A stretch of 64,000 nucleotides of DNA. Origin: Candidatus Nanosynbacter sp. TM7-076. Its GTDB lineage: Bacteria > Patescibacteriota > Saccharimonadia > Saccharimonadales > Saccharimonadaceae. Shown one piece after another: positions 1 to 8,676 of the stretch. The notes under the pieces are model-generated. The model saw only the letters and a list, made by a program, of their open reading frames with translations. It made no database searches and had not been told where the DNA came from. The DNA is taken from the NCBI RefSeq assembly GCF_022828325.1, contig NZ_JAJQJS010000002.1:62001-126000 (forward strand), read 5' to 3'. How positions within the stretch are numbered: the first letter of the stretch is position 1; every line of letters starts with the position of its first letter. Position numbers and translations under genes: made by a program.

Positions 1-357
1 GCAAGCCAAAGGCGTTGCGTTGCCGTACGGACCTTTTTGGCGAATATAAATAAAGTTTGCCATCTCAGCCAAATTTTGCACCGCGTCAATGAATGGCTGT
101 TTTTTAGGACCGCCAGCGCGCAAATTAGCCAAAAGTTCTTCATTCGGCTCGTCAAAATGGTCCTCGATTGCTCGCTTATTCGCGCTACCGATAATGATGA
201 TGTCTTTAATACCAGCCTCAACTAATTCCTCGACGACGTATTGAATAATCGGCTTATCAATCAGCGGCAACATTTCCTTTGGCATGGCTTTGGTTTGCGG
301 CAAAAATCGCGTACCAAAACCGGCAGCAGCGATGATAGCTTTAGTTGGTTTTCTCAT
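1..357 (-). CDS. galU: UTP--glucose-1-phosphate uridylyltransferase, N-terminal part (runs off window)
   Basis: The visible 119 codons begin MRKPTKAIIAAAGFGTRFLP and continue with QTKAMPKEMLPLIDKPIIQY, the nucleotide-binding loop and substrate region of the GalU/nucleotidyltransferase family. The enzyme makes UDP-glucose from UTP and glucose-1-phosphate for glycan and envelope synthesis. The ATG at 357 has an AGGAG ribosome site about 7 bases upstream and lies only 34 bases after the gatB stop, so it may be the last gene of the gatC-gatA-X-gatB transcript. The C-terminus is outside the window. A thymidylyltransferase (RmlA-like) is a less likely reading because the QTKAMPKEM motif is typical of GalU. 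Confidence 0.88.
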   Translation of the reverse strand, partial: MRKPTKAIIAAAGFGTRFLPQTKAMPKEMLPLIDKPIIQYVVEELVEAGIKDIIIIGSANKRAIEDHFDEPNEELLANLRAGGPKKQPFIDAVQNLAEMANFIYIRQKGPYGNATPLAC

Positions 358-391
358 ATTTCAGCTCCTATTCCCTATAGTTTCAGCAATT

Positions 392-1840
392 CTAAAGTTT
401 CTCGCGAATCAGTTTCTGAGCAAGGCTTGGGTTGGCTTGACCCTTAGACTTCTTCATGACTTGCCCAACCAAATAACCAATAGCCTTATCTTTTCCAGCC
501 TTGATATCTGCAATTGACGCCGCCGAAGCTGGATCGTTCAGAACTTCGTCAACAATTGCAGCAATCGCCGACTCGTCAGAAACCTGTAATAAATTCTTCT
601 CCTCAGCAAGCTTACGTGGATTTTTCGCGCCAGCCAAAAGCTCATTGAATAGTTCCTTCGCATTCGTGCTGGAAACTTCAGACTTCTCTGTCATTTCAGC
701 CAATTCTATCAAATCGTCAACTGCCACGCGTGTAGATTCATTATCCGTTTGCGCGTCACTTTCATCAGAAGTCGTCAATGCGCTCGCAAACCAATGCGCG
801 ACTCGCTTAGCGGACACCTCGCCCGACTTTTCCTGAACTTCCAATGTAATCTGAGCATAATCCTGGTTAGACAAAAGCGAATTGATAACAGATTTATCCA
901 AGTTCAGCGCGCTCCATTTTTCCCTATATTCACCCGGAAGCATCGGCACTTTGGACTGAATTTCAGTAATCACCTCGTCAGTCAGCACAACTGGCGGAAT
1001 ATCTGGGTCTGGCATATAGCGATAATCCTGCGCGTCTTCCTTTGACCTCTGAGAAATAGTTATCTGCTTGTCATCATTCCAGCCTCTGGTTTCCTGAACA
1101 ACTTCTTCGCCACGCTCCAAAATATCAACTTGGCGCTTGAACTCATACTCAGCGGCTCGCTCGACACTGCGGAAGGAATTGAGATTCTTAATTTCTGCGC
1201 GCTTTCCAAGCTCTGTCGCACCCTTCTTTGCTACTGAAATATTAACGTCAAATCGCATATTTCCGTGATACAAATTACCATAAGTCACACCCGCGTAAAC
1301 CATCAATTTATGAAGTTCCGAAACGTAAGCTTTAGCCTCCTCGGCCGAATGCATATCTGGCTCAGAAACAATCTCAATCAGCGGCGTGCCAGCGCGGTTA
1401 AGATCGACCAACGAATAGCCGTCATGATGCGTCAATTTACCAGCATCTTCCTCCATGTGAGCATGGTCAATTCGCACGCGTTTCAAAGAACCATCTTCCA
1501 GCGGCGCACCGACATATCCAGCCAAAATAATCGGACTATACATCTGTGAAGTCTGATAGCCCTTTGGCAAATCTGGATAAAAATAATGCTTTCGATCAAA
1601 TCGGCTAACGTGCGCAATCGGCGAATTCAAGGCTTTTCCAGCACGAACCGCCAACTCAACAGCGTGCTTGTTCAAAACTGGCAACATCCCCGGCAAACCA
1701 AAGTCAATCTGATGCGTCTTGCTATTCGGCTCAGCATCGCGAGCGTCATTATCGGCTGGGCTAAATAGCTTGGTTTTCGTCGCTAGCTGAACGTGACATT
1801 CGATACCAATTGTCATTTCATAATCGTCATATACACTCAT
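392..1840 (-). CDS. gatB: Aspartyl/glutamyl-tRNA(Asn/Gln) amidotransferase subunit B
   Basis: A 482-aa protein with the GatB opening YEMTIGIECHVQLATKTKLF and the downstream DFGLPGMLPVLN and FDRKHYFYPDLPKGYQ blocks, then the C-terminal YqeY-like tail. GatB is the kinase/tRNA-binding subunit that phosphorylates mischarged Glu-tRNA(Gln) or Asp-tRNA(Asn) before amidation by GatA. Its ATG shares one base with the stop of the upstream HEPN-like gene (TAATG), so translation is coupled. The length is normal for the family. The operon order gatC-gatA-X-gatB has an extra gene inside, which is discussed at that entry. Confidence 0.97.
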   Translation of the reverse strand: MSVYDDYEMTIGIECHVQLATKTKLFSPADNDARDAEPNSKTHQIDFGLPGMLPVLNKHAVELAVRAGKALNSPIAHVSRFDRKHYFYPDLPKGYQTSQMYSPIILAGYVGAPLEDGSLKRVRIDHAHMEEDAGKLTHHDGYSLVDLNRAGTPLIEIVSEPDMHSAEEAKAYVSELHKLMVYAGVTYGNLYHGNMRFDVNISVAKKGATELGKRAEIKNLNSFRSVERAAEYEFKRQVDILERGEEVVQETRGWNDDKQITISQRSKEDAQDYRYMPDPDIPPVVLTDEVITEIQSKVPMLPGEYREKWSALNLDKSVINSLLSNQDYAQITLEVQEKSGEVSAKRVAHWFASALTTSDESDAQTDNESTRVAVDDLIELAEMTEKSEVSSTNAKELFNELLAGAKNPRKLAEEKNLLQVSDESAIAAIVDEVLNDPASAASIADIKAGKDKAIGYLVGQVMKKSKGQANPSLAQKLIREKL

Positions 1841-2262
1841 TATAATGCTCCCAAATCTTTTAATGCCTGTTCAAAACTCGCCATAGCTCGACGAAAACTC
1901 TGCGCCGTTACCGTTACGTTGGTTTCGTGGGCAATTTGATTACGCAATTTATGTGCCGCCCAAAGCCCATTTTCATCGCTCCAATATCCCTTGCGAGATT
2001 TCATACGCTCGCCCATCGTCTCGCCAGCCACGCCACAGTCGCGCATAGCTTTGTCTAGCAATTTGTCCGCCTTCATTATCGCCATTTGCATACTTTCCGA
2101 TTTTCTGGTTTCGACATTGCGCAAAATTTGCCGCCAAACCCTCTGATACATTTCCTTGTCAATTTGACCGCGACCACGAGAAGTCAATTGAATGAAAATC
2201 ATCAGCAAGGCGCCGATAATCAACGCCGCAACAACTATCGCGACTATCAATCCGTCCATCAA
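1840..2262 (-). CDS. Membrane-anchored HEPN-like protein of unknown function inside the gat operon
   Basis: A 140-aa protein. Residues about 4-26 form one strongly hydrophobic segment (GLIVAIVVAALIIGALLMIF), followed by a basic helical soluble domain. Near the C-terminus is AAHKLRNQIAHETN, an R-N-x3-H pattern like the Rx4-6H motif of HEPN domains. It overlaps gatA by four bases (ATGA) and gatB by one base (TAATG), so it is translated with the amidotransferase subunits. HEPN proteins are often RNases or nucleotide-binding helpers; whether this one is active cannot be seen. An alternative is a scaffold tying GatCAB to the membrane. The HEPN call rests on motif recognition only. Confidence 0.6.
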   Translation of the reverse strand: MMDGLIVAIVVAALIIGALLMIFIQLTSRGRGQIDKEMYQRVWRQILRNVETRKSESMQMAIMKADKLLDKAMRDCGVAGETMGERMKSRKGYWSDENGLWAAHKLRNQIAHETNVTVTAQSFRRAMASFEQALKDLGAL

Positions 2263-3629
2263 ATCTTCTCCACTTCCGAAACCAGCTTCAGCAAGTTCTT
2301 GTCCGACTTGTAATCGCCGATAAGCTGTACGCCAATTGGCAGCCCTTCATCGCTATTTCCAGCTGGCGCCGAAACCGCAGGAAGTCCAGCCAAACTTGCT
2401 GGCACAGTCATGATGTCCGCCAAATACATTTTTATCGGATCGCTAGCATTCTCCCCAATCTTAAACGCAGGAGTCGGCGCAACCGGCATCAATAGCGCGT
2501 CATATTCGGTAAATAACTTCTTAAATTCGTCAATCAACAACGTCCTGGCTTTTTGAGCCTGCATGTAGTAAGCGTCGAAGAATCCACTTGACAATACGAA
2601 ACTTCCTATCATAATTCGTCGCTTATTCTCAGTCATGAAACCTTCATTTCGACTGCGACCATAAAGTTCCGCCAAAGTTTTCACTTCCGCCGCTCGATAG
2701 CCATATCGCACGCCGTCATATCGCGCCAAATTCGAGGACAATTCCGCCGGCACAATTATGTAATACATTGCCAGAGAATGTTGCATCATACTCAAATCTA
2801 CTTCTTCAATTTCGTAACCAAGCTGCTTCAATTTCTCCGCATAATCAAGCGTTTTTTGGCGAACTTCCGCGTCCACGTCATCAGTCATACACTGCTTGAC
2901 CAGACCTATCTTTTTCTTTGCAAATTCTGGTTGATTATTCCAAAAATCAGGCAAAGTCGTCATATCTTTATCATCGCGACCAGCCATAATTTCCATCACC
3001 AAGTCCACATCTTCAGCATTTGTAGCAAAACAACCAATTGTGTCCGTGCTTGACGCCATCGCCACTACGCCATAACGACTAACTGCCCCATAAGTCGGCT
3101 TAATTCCAACCACTCCGTTAAAGCTGGCTGGCTGACGAATCGAACCGCCAGTATCCGTACCAAGCGCAAACGGAACCACGTCGAGCGCCGTAACTACCGC
3201 CGATCCACCAGATGATCCACCAGCAACTCGCGTTTCATCTGCAGCGTTCTTAGTTGGACCAAATGCCGAGTTTTCCGTCGAACCGCCGTGCGCAAAAGCA
3301 TCCAAATTCGCCTTACCGATGCAGATCGCACCTTCCGCTTCCAATTTCTCAACAGCCGTCGCCTGTAGTGGAGCGTTAAAGTTTTCTAACATTTTTGAAG
3401 CGGCAGTCGTTGGCGCACCAAACGCCAAAAAATTGTCCTTCACGACAAATGGCACGCCCGCCAATCGTCCAGAAATCTCGCCAGCATCAACTTTTTCTGC
3501 TCGCTCCAGCGCACGCTCTTCCGTCAAGCTAAGCAGCGCATTATACTCCTCAATTTCACGCGCTCGTCGCAATGCTTCTTTTACGTTCTCGACCGCGCTC
3601 TTGCCAATAAAATCACTAATCCTACTCAT
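2259..3629 (-). CDS. gatA: Aspartyl/glutamyl-tRNA(Asn/Gln) amidotransferase subunit A
   Basis: A 456-aa amidase-signature enzyme. The catalytic Lys lies in VPFVVKDNF (about residue 65), followed by the Gly/Ser-rich signature VAGGSSGGSAVV and the nucleophile region GTDTGGSIRQPASFNGVVG, giving the Lys-Ser-Ser triad. It releases ammonia from glutamine and feeds it to GatB for transamidation of mischarged tRNA. It is slightly shorter than typical GatA (about 480 aa). The gene starts one base inside the gatC stop (TAATG) and ends with a four-base overlap with the HEPN-like gene. A tRNA-Gln with a CUG anticodon lies at 32.7 kb, a likely substrate if no GlnRS exists. Confidence 0.97.
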   Translation of the reverse strand: MSRISDFIGKSAVENVKEALRRAREIEEYNALLSLTEERALERAEKVDAGEISGRLAGVPFVVKDNFLAFGAPTTAASKMLENFNAPLQATAVEKLEAEGAICIGKANLDAFAHGGSTENSAFGPTKNAADETRVAGGSSGGSAVVTALDVVPFALGTDTGGSIRQPASFNGVVGIKPTYGAVSRYGVVAMASSTDTIGCFATNAEDVDLVMEIMAGRDDKDMTTLPDFWNNQPEFAKKKIGLVKQCMTDDVDAEVRQKTLDYAEKLKQLGYEIEEVDLSMMQHSLAMYYIIVPAELSSNLARYDGVRYGYRAAEVKTLAELYGRSRNEGFMTENKRRIMIGSFVLSSGFFDAYYMQAQKARTLLIDEFKKLFTEYDALLMPVAPTPAFKIGENASDPIKMYLADIMTVPASLAGLPAVSAPAGNSDEGLPIGVQLIGDYKSDKNLLKLVSEVEKI

Positions 3630-3916
3630 TACAATACCTGCGGAACTTTCACTTGGTTATTCTGTTTTTCTGGCGCCAAATCGAGCAATTTCTCAACGGG
3701 AATCCCCGCCTGAACTTCATCTTCGCGCCAAACATTGCTCAGTCCCGTAACTTGATAAGTCGGCTCAACACCCGACACGTCGAGCTCGCCCAACTGCTCA
3801 ATATAGCCAATTATATTTTCCAAATCTTGGCGCAGTCCATCGGTTTCGTCATCAGTCAATGCCAGACTACTCAAACTCGCCAAGTGCTGAATATCGCTGG
3901 TAGAAATAGTTATCAT
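3629..3916 (-). CDS. gatC: Aspartyl/glutamyl-tRNA(Asn/Gln) amidotransferase subunit C
   Basis: A 95-aa protein with the GatC pattern ISTSDIQHLASLSSLALTDDE near the start and the LDVSGVEPTYQV segment in the middle. GatC wraps around GatA and stabilises the GatA-GatB pair. The ATG lies exactly six bases after a minus-strand TATAAT (3923-3928), so the mRNA is probably leaderless; there is no Shine-Dalgarno sequence. It is the first gene of the gatC-gatA-X-gatB(-galU) transcription unit. All key features match the family, and the length is normal. Confidence 0.94.
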   Translation of the reverse strand: MITISTSDIQHLASLSSLALTDDETDGLRQDLENIIGYIEQLGELDVSGVEPTYQVTGLSNVWREDEVQAGIPVEKLLDLAPEKQNNQVKVPQVL

Positions 3917-3933
3917 ACCAATATTATACCACT

Positions 3934-3965
3934 AAAAAAAGCCGCCCATCAAAGTGAGCGACTTT
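3934..3965 (-). terminator. Rho-independent terminator after the 3982-4773 membrane protein gene
   Basis: On the minus strand the arms AAGTCGCTC and GGGCGGCTT pair over 9 bp (with G-U pairs) around a short loop and are followed by a run of seven T. It ends the upstream membrane protein transcript just before the gatC promoter. Confidence 0.8.
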
Positions 3966-3981
3966 ATTTTTCCAAGTTTTA

Positions 3982-4773
3982 TTACATTGAGTAATCTTGG
4001 TAGTTCTTATAGCGACTGTAGTCTGATGGAATAGTCTTTACTGAACTACCCGTGTCGTGTGCCTTAACGGCGATTGTGATAGCGCCAGTCAATAGTACGA
4101 CAGAAGAAGCCACAATCAACATCAAAGACAAAGCCTTTGACATGTTACGTCCCTTGACAATTTGACAAATGAAGTAAGCACCAGTAGCAACAATTGCAAG
4201 AGCTAACGCGTATGGCAAGAATTCACCCAAGTACAAACTCTTATAGAATTCGCCGCCGTCACCAACGCCGATAAATAGTAATGAGTTGATCAAAATACTT
4301 ACCAATCGAGCAACCAAGTCGACAGCTGGAATGATCAAAACAGCCAAACCGCCGTAAGTTACCAATTTGTAAGCTGTTCGCTTTGTGTAGCCTTCACGCT
4401 CCGGAACAGCTTTTGATACGCGTGAAAATAGGACTAGCGACAATACAGCCAAAAGCACAGCAAACACTGACGCCGCAATAATTCCCGTTCCCTGAGTTAC
4501 CATTGATGGGGCGAAAAATCCGCCAACACTTCTTAATAACATTGACGTTGAATTCGTCCACAAACCAAACACCTTGGTTATGATGTCAATCAGCAACATA
4601 ATTGAAATAATCGCCGAACCCATTGCCAAAGCGTATTCCAAAGTTAGCATCTTCGCCTTGCCCTTATTCGGATCTTCGTATGCGTATTGTGGATATGCTT
4701 GGTAAGCATTTGGTTGCATCGGCATTTCTGGTTGCGCGACGTTTGTTGGCTGTGGTTGTTCTTTTGTTGCCAT
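3982..4773 (-). CDS. Polytopic membrane protein, function unknown
   Basis: A 263-aa protein. Residues 1-40 are polar and rich in Pro, Gln and Tyr (PQPTNVAQPEMPMQPNAYQA) and probably cytoplasmic. They are followed by about five or six hydrophobic segments (about 47-70, 95-120, 133-155, 160-180, 195-215, 220-240). Such a Pro/Gln-rich lead-in before membrane helices recurs in this window (compare 40341-41426). The ATG has a clear AGGAGGG ribosome site. It is a single-gene unit between uvrB and the gat operon with its own terminator. I recognise no catalytic motif; DUF5671-type membrane proteins are a possible relative, but this is a guess. Confidence 0.75.
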   Translation of the reverse strand: MATKEQPQPTNVAQPEMPMQPNAYQAYPQYAYEDPNKGKAKMLTLEYALAMGSAIISIMLLIDIITKVFGLWTNSTSMLLRSVGGFFAPSMVTQGTGIIAASVFAVLLAVLSLVLFSRVSKAVPEREGYTKRTAYKLVTYGGLAVLIIPAVDLVARLVSILINSLLFIGVGDGGEFYKSLYLGEFLPYALALAIVATGAYFICQIVKGRNMSKALSLMLIVASSVVLLTGAITIAVKAHDTGSSVKTIPSDYSRYKNYQDYSM

Positions 4774-4803
4774 AATCCCTCCTAATCTAATAATATTTTT
4801 ATT

Positions 4804-6774
4804 CTACATCGTATGACGAATTTCTGCAATTAAATCACGAAGTTCTGCCGCTTTTTCAAACTCCAAATTGGCGCTATGCAATTCCATTTGCGCCGTCAGA
4901 TCTTTAATCAAAGCCGGATATTCGTCTTTTGGAATTTTCTTCAGGTTAAGCTTTGGCTTTTTATCAGATTCTTTTTGCGGAATAATTGATCGCAAACCAT
5001 CGTCAATTTTCTTCTGAATAGTTTGCGGCGTAATATTATGCTCTTCGTTATATTTTTGCTGGATCGCTCGACGTCGATTCGTTTCGTCAATTGCTCGACG
5101 CATACTGTCCGTAACATTGTCGCCATACATAATAACTCGCCCATCAACGTGCCGCGCCGCTCGCCCAATCGTCTGAATTAGCGCCTGCTCACTACGCAAG
5201 AAACCTTCCTTGTCGGCGTCCATAATTGCCACCAAACTTACCTCCGGAAGGTCCAGACCTTCGCGCAATAGATTAATTCCAACCAGCACATCATACGTTC
5301 CAAGTCGCAAATCTTTCAGAATATCGCCACGCTCCAGCGTATCAATTTCGCTATGCAAATACGCCGTCTTCACGCCGTTTTCCGTCAAATAAGCGCTCAA
5401 ATCCTCCGCCATTCGCTTGGTTAACGTCGTCACCAACACGCGATGACCTTTTGCAATCGTCTGGCGAATTTCCTCCATCAAATCATCGACTTGCCCATCG
5501 GTTGGTCGAACTTCAATCGGCGGATCAAGCAACCCAGTCGGCCTAATCAGCTGCTCAGCTGGCTTTGGCGAATGAGAAAGCTCATAATCTCCCGGCGTGG
5601 CGGAAACGTAAATTGCCTGATGAATATGCTGATTGAACTCGTCAAATCGAAGCGGGCGATTGTCTAGTGCGCTCGGAAGACGGAAACCATGCTCAACCAA
5701 AACTTCCTTACGGGCGCGATCACCGTTGTACATTCCCCGAACTTGCGGCAATGTCATGTGCGATTCGTCAACCAAAAGCAACCAATCGTCCGGAAAATAA
5801 TCAATCAAAGTCGCAGGCTGCTCGCCAGGTTCTCGGTCGGTCAAATAGCGCGAATAATTCTCAATTCCTTTCACAAAACCAGTTTCCTTCAACATCTCCA
5901 AATCATATTTGGTGCGCTGACTTAGCCTTTGTGCCTCTAAAAACTTACCGTTATCCTCAAACCATTTCAGTCGTTGATTAAACTCATTCTCAATTCCGAC
6001 AATCGCTTTTTCAATTCGCTCACGTGGCGTCGAATAGTGGCTGGACGGGAAAATTGTCAATTGATCTGGCCGATCCAAAATCTCGCCGGTCAAAGGGTCG
6101 ATCTTCGTTAGTCGCTCAATTTCATCGCCAAAGAATTCCACGCGAACCGCAGTGTCTTGGCCTGCTGGAAAAATATCCACAACATCGCCGCGCACCCGAA
6201 AAGTTCCGCGCGCAAAATCGACGTCATTGCGTTTATACTGAATGTCGGTTAGTAGGCGAATAAACTTGTCCTGAATTCGGCGTTCACCAACGGTCAATTT
6301 AATAGCCATGTCAGCGTAAGTTTCTGGCGAACCAATGCCGTAAATACAACTCACGCTCGCCACGATAATTACGTCGCGGCGCGTAAGCAGCGCAGAAGTC
6401 GCAGCGTGCCTAAGCCGATCAATTTCGTCATTGATTTTCGAATCTTTCTCGATGTAAGTGTCGCTTGAAGCGATGTACGCTTCTGGCTGGTAGTAATCAA
6501 AATAGCTAACAAAATAGTGGACTTCATTGTCTGGAAAAAATTCCTTAAACTCAGAAAAAAGTTGCGCCGCCAAAGTCTTATTGTGAGCCAAAACCAGCGT
6601 CGGCACATTGCGCTTAGCAATAATATTCGCCATCGTAAACGTCTTCCCTGAACCAGTCACACCCAGCAAAGTTTGCTCGCGCTGACCTTTTTCCAAACCC
6701 TCGACCAACTGAGCAATTGCTCGCGGCTGATCGCCCGTGGGCTGATATGAAGAAGAGAGGCGAAATTTATTCAC
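4804..6774 (-). CDS. uvrB: Excinuclease ABC subunit B (UvrB helicase)
   Basis: A 656-aa protein with Walker [14 protein letters not shown] (about residue 40), the damage-wedging beta-hairpin region [20 protein letters not shown], Walker [14 protein letters not shown], helicase motif [11 protein letters not shown], and a C-terminal UVR domain ([17 protein letters not shown]) that binds UvrC. It loads on damaged DNA and directs dual incision in nucleotide excision repair. The start is GTG; a TATAGT box ends 11 bases upstream, so the leader is only a few bases long. uvrC (51.2 kb) and uvrA (59.2 kb) are also in this window, scattered rather than clustered. Confidence 0.97.
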   Translation of the reverse strand: MNKFRLSSSYQPTGDQPRAIAQLVEGLEKGQREQTLLGVTGSGKTFTMANIIAKRNVPTLVLAHNKTLAAQLFSEFKEFFPDNEVHYFVSYFDYYQPEAYIASSDTYIEKDSKINDEIDRLRHAATSALLTRRDVIIVASVSCIYGIGSPETYADMAIKLTVGERRIQDKFIRLLTDIQYKRNDVDFARGTFRVRGDVVDIFPAGQDTAVRVEFFGDEIERLTKIDPLTGEILDRPDQLTIFPSSHYSTPRERIEKAIVGIENEFNQRLKWFEDNGKFLEAQRLSQRTKYDLEMLKETGFVKGIENYSRYLTDREPGEQPATLIDYFPDDWLLLVDESHMTLPQVRGMYNGDRARKEVLVEHGFRLPSALDNRPLRFDEFNQHIHQAIYVSATPGDYELSHSPKPAEQLIRPTGLLDPPIEVRPTDGQVDDLMEEIRQTIAKGHRVLVTTLTKRMAEDLSAYLTENGVKTAYLHSEIDTLERGDILKDLRLGTYDVLVGINLLREGLDLPEVSLVAIMDADKEGFLRSEQALIQTIGRAARHVDGRVIMYGDNVTDSMRRAIDETNRRRAIQQKYNEEHNITPQTIQKKIDDGLRSIIPQKESDKKPKLNLKKIPKDEYPALIKDLTAQMELHSANLEFEKAAELRDLIAEIRHTM

Positions 6775-6801
6775 CTCTCTATTTTACTATATTTATGAAA
6801 A

Positions 6802-7401
6802 CTAGTCTTGGCTATAAGTTTGAGACGAGCCAGAAACTTCACATTTACCGTCAACCAAGCGGCTCGGAACCGACGCCGACTTCAAGTCTGAGCACGGCAT
6901 GCCACCTTGCTGTGTGCCTGCAACAATTGCAATTTCACCAGTGCCGTTCTTTGGTCCGATAATAGTATAAGCGTTTGTCAAGCCATATACTGCCGCATAT
7001 TTTCCGTATGCACGGTCAATGATTGGCTCATACACAGAACCTTCACGCTCTGGAATTGGCTGACCGACCTTAGACTTCAAGAACTTTTTCAAAGAGCTAT
7101 CAATATCCAATTTATCAACATCACTTGCTGAAGTTAAACGAATGCCCGTGCCGTCGCCTTTGGTTCGGAAATCTTTATACTCTTTCTTTGCCTCATTTGA
7201 CGGCTCCTCGCCTTCACCGCGAGTTTTTTCCAGTGAATCAGATGAGTCTTTCTTTGCCTGACTGGTTTTTACCGAAGAATTAGAGTCACTATTTTTATGC
7301 ATAGCACCAGCAATTATCCATGTCGCCATAGCTACGATAATTATACCCATAATAACCACCACAACGATCAGCCACTTGTTTGTTGTTGATTTATTTTCCA
7401 T
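6802..7401 (-). CDS. Membrane-anchored extracytoplasmic protein, function unknown
   Basis: A 199-aa protein with one N-terminal hydrophobic segment (about residues 9-32, WLIVVVVIMGIIIVAMATWI) and then a Ser/Lys/Glu-rich linker (about 33-70) leading to a soluble domain. Two cysteines late in the sequence (GGMPCSDL and GKCEVSG) could form an extracytoplasmic disulfide. The start has a GGAGG site 7 bases upstream. It lies just upstream of uvrB on the same strand but probably has its own promoter. No family is recognised; the layout suggests a surface protein held by an uncleaved signal anchor. Confidence 0.75.
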   Translation of the reverse strand: MENKSTTNKWLIVVVVIMGIIIVAMATWIIAGAMHKNSDSNSSVKTSQAKKDSSDSLEKTRGEGEEPSNEAKKEYKDFRTKGDGTGIRLTSASDVDKLDIDSSLKKFLKSKVGQPIPEREGSVYEPIIDRAYGKYAAVYGLTNAYTIIGPKNGTGEIAIVAGTQQGGMPCSDLKSASVPSRLVDGKCEVSGSSQTYSQD

Positions 7402-7463
7402 TAGAAAACCTCCATTTAGATTGTGTTTTGATTGTATATGATGAATTATTTGCCGTCAACGTA

Positions 7464-7492
7464 TTGTAACCATAGGCATTTTATGATATAGT
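7464..7492 (+). promoter_or_regulatory. Promoter of the LOG-family gene
   Basis: TTGTAA (7464-7469), a 17-base spacer and TATAGT (7487-7492) precede the gene, which has an AAAGGA ribosome site before ATG at 7525. This is a conventional sigma-70-type promoter with a leader, in contrast to the many leaderless genes nearby. Confidence 0.7.
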
Positions 7493-7524
7493 AATAAAGT
7501 TAAAATCATAAAATAAAAAGGATA

Positions 7525-8196
7525 ATGATGACACCGAAAAATGTTTGTATTCCGCGCGAATTGCAACTTCAGGCTGCGATGTTCAGATTAGGAAAAGTCG
7601 ATGACGAAATTCATGCCGGCTATGAAATTCTCCAAAAATATCATAAAACTGTAACTTTTTTTGGATCAGCCAGGATAACTGAAGATAACGAATATTACCA
7701 AAAAGCCAAAGATTTAGCGTTTCAGCTAGCCAAAGAAGGCTACACAATTATCACTGGCGGCGGCGGCGGAATTATGGAAGCAGCAAACCGCGGCGCTATG
7801 GAAGCTGGCGGAGAATCAGTCGGATTCAACATTCGCTTGCCACACGAACAATCATTAAACAACTACACGACAGATTCGTTCGCATTCACTCACTTCGCGC
7901 CACGAAAAATCGTTATGACGCTTCTGGCTGACGCGTACGTTTGTTTCCCCGGTGGATTCGGTACGATGGATGAAATTTGTGAGATTATCACATTGACACA
8001 AACTAAGAAAATGTCGCCAGTGCCAATTGTTCTGTTTGATAAAAAATTCTGGGGCAAATGGGATGATTTTGTTTGCGAAAATATGCTTCCAAATAAGCTA
8101 ATTTCTGACGGCGATGAAAAAACCTACACAATTACCGAAGATATTCCAGAGGTAGTTAATTTGATCAAAAATCAGCGAACTTGTTGCGACCGATAA
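7525..8196 (+). CDS. LOG-family (TIGR00730-type) nucleotide phosphoribohydrolase-like protein
   Basis: A 223-aa Rossmann-fold protein with FFGSARITEDNEYYQKA near residue 45, GGGGGIMEAANRGAMEAGG, and the family signature PGGFGTMDEICE. LOG proteins cleave nucleoside 5'-monophosphates to a base and ribose-5-phosphate (first known from cytokinin activation). In bacteria they salvage nucleotides. Ribose-5-phosphate would feed the pentose phosphate enzymes encoded just downstream, though the link is only inferred. Its stop abuts the stop of the convergent gene at 8197 with no spacer. Confidence 0.88.
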   Translation: MMTPKNVCIPRELQLQAAMFRLGKVDDEIHAGYEILQKYHKTVTFFGSARITEDNEYYQKAKDLAFQLAKEGYTIITGGGGGIMEAANRGAMEAGGESVGFNIRLPHEQSLNNYTTDSFAFTHFAPRKIVMTLLADAYVCFPGGFGTMDEICEIITLTQTKKMSPVPIVLFDKKFWGKWDDFVCENMLPNKLISDGDEKTYTITEDIPEVVNLIKNQRTCCDR

Positions 8197-8676
8197 TTAT
8201 TTCTTAGGTTTCGGCTCAATCCAACAAATTCCACCCTGGCAAACTACTCGCTCTACGGCTGGATTATACGTGCGTGGGTGGTTTTTATATCGGCGCGTAA
8301 TCTCAAACCCCAGACCTCGCTTACCATACGTTGTTTGCTGCTTTCCAAGAGGCAACTGGCAGTGATAGTTATTTATAATGTCAATCGGATTAAACGAAAT
8401 CACTTGCCCATCAACGTCCAAAAGCACCCACTCGGAAGCCTTGAACGGCGCCCATTTGTCCACTTTCGGCGCAATAGCCATTAGCGATTGATAGATTTCT
8501 TCTGCCGTAGCGTTTGACGGATCCAGACCTAGAGAGCGAATAATCGAGTGCGCTCTGGCCAATATTTCCGCAATCAATCGCACATCGCTATCATCCCTAG
8601 TCATCTGCCTGAGCTCGGTTAATGCTCGACGCTTTTTCACGTCACCGCCCAACAATTTTCCCAAATTTTGCGCCAT
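8197..8676 (-). CDS. Conserved-looking protein of unknown function downstream of the sugar kinase
   Basis: A 159-aa soluble protein, mostly helical in its first half (a basic helix MAQNLGKLLGGDVKKRRAL, then ARAHSIIRSLGLDPSNATAE). The second half is richer in beta-type residues (SEWVLLDVDGQVISFNPIDI) and ends with VVCQGGICWIEPKPKK, which holds two cysteines. Its ATG shares one base with the stop of the sugar kinase gene (TAATG), so it is made with kinase and aldolase. No family is recognised; the tight coupling suggests a role tied to carbohydrate or nucleotide metabolism. Confidence 0.75.
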   Translation of the reverse strand: MAQNLGKLLGGDVKKRRALTELRQMTRDDSDVRLIAEILARAHSIIRSLGLDPSNATAEEIYQSLMAIAPKVDKWAPFKASEWVLLDVDGQVISFNPIDIINNYHCQLPLGKQQTTYGKRGLGFEITRRYKNHPRTYNPAVERVVCQGGICWIEPKPKK

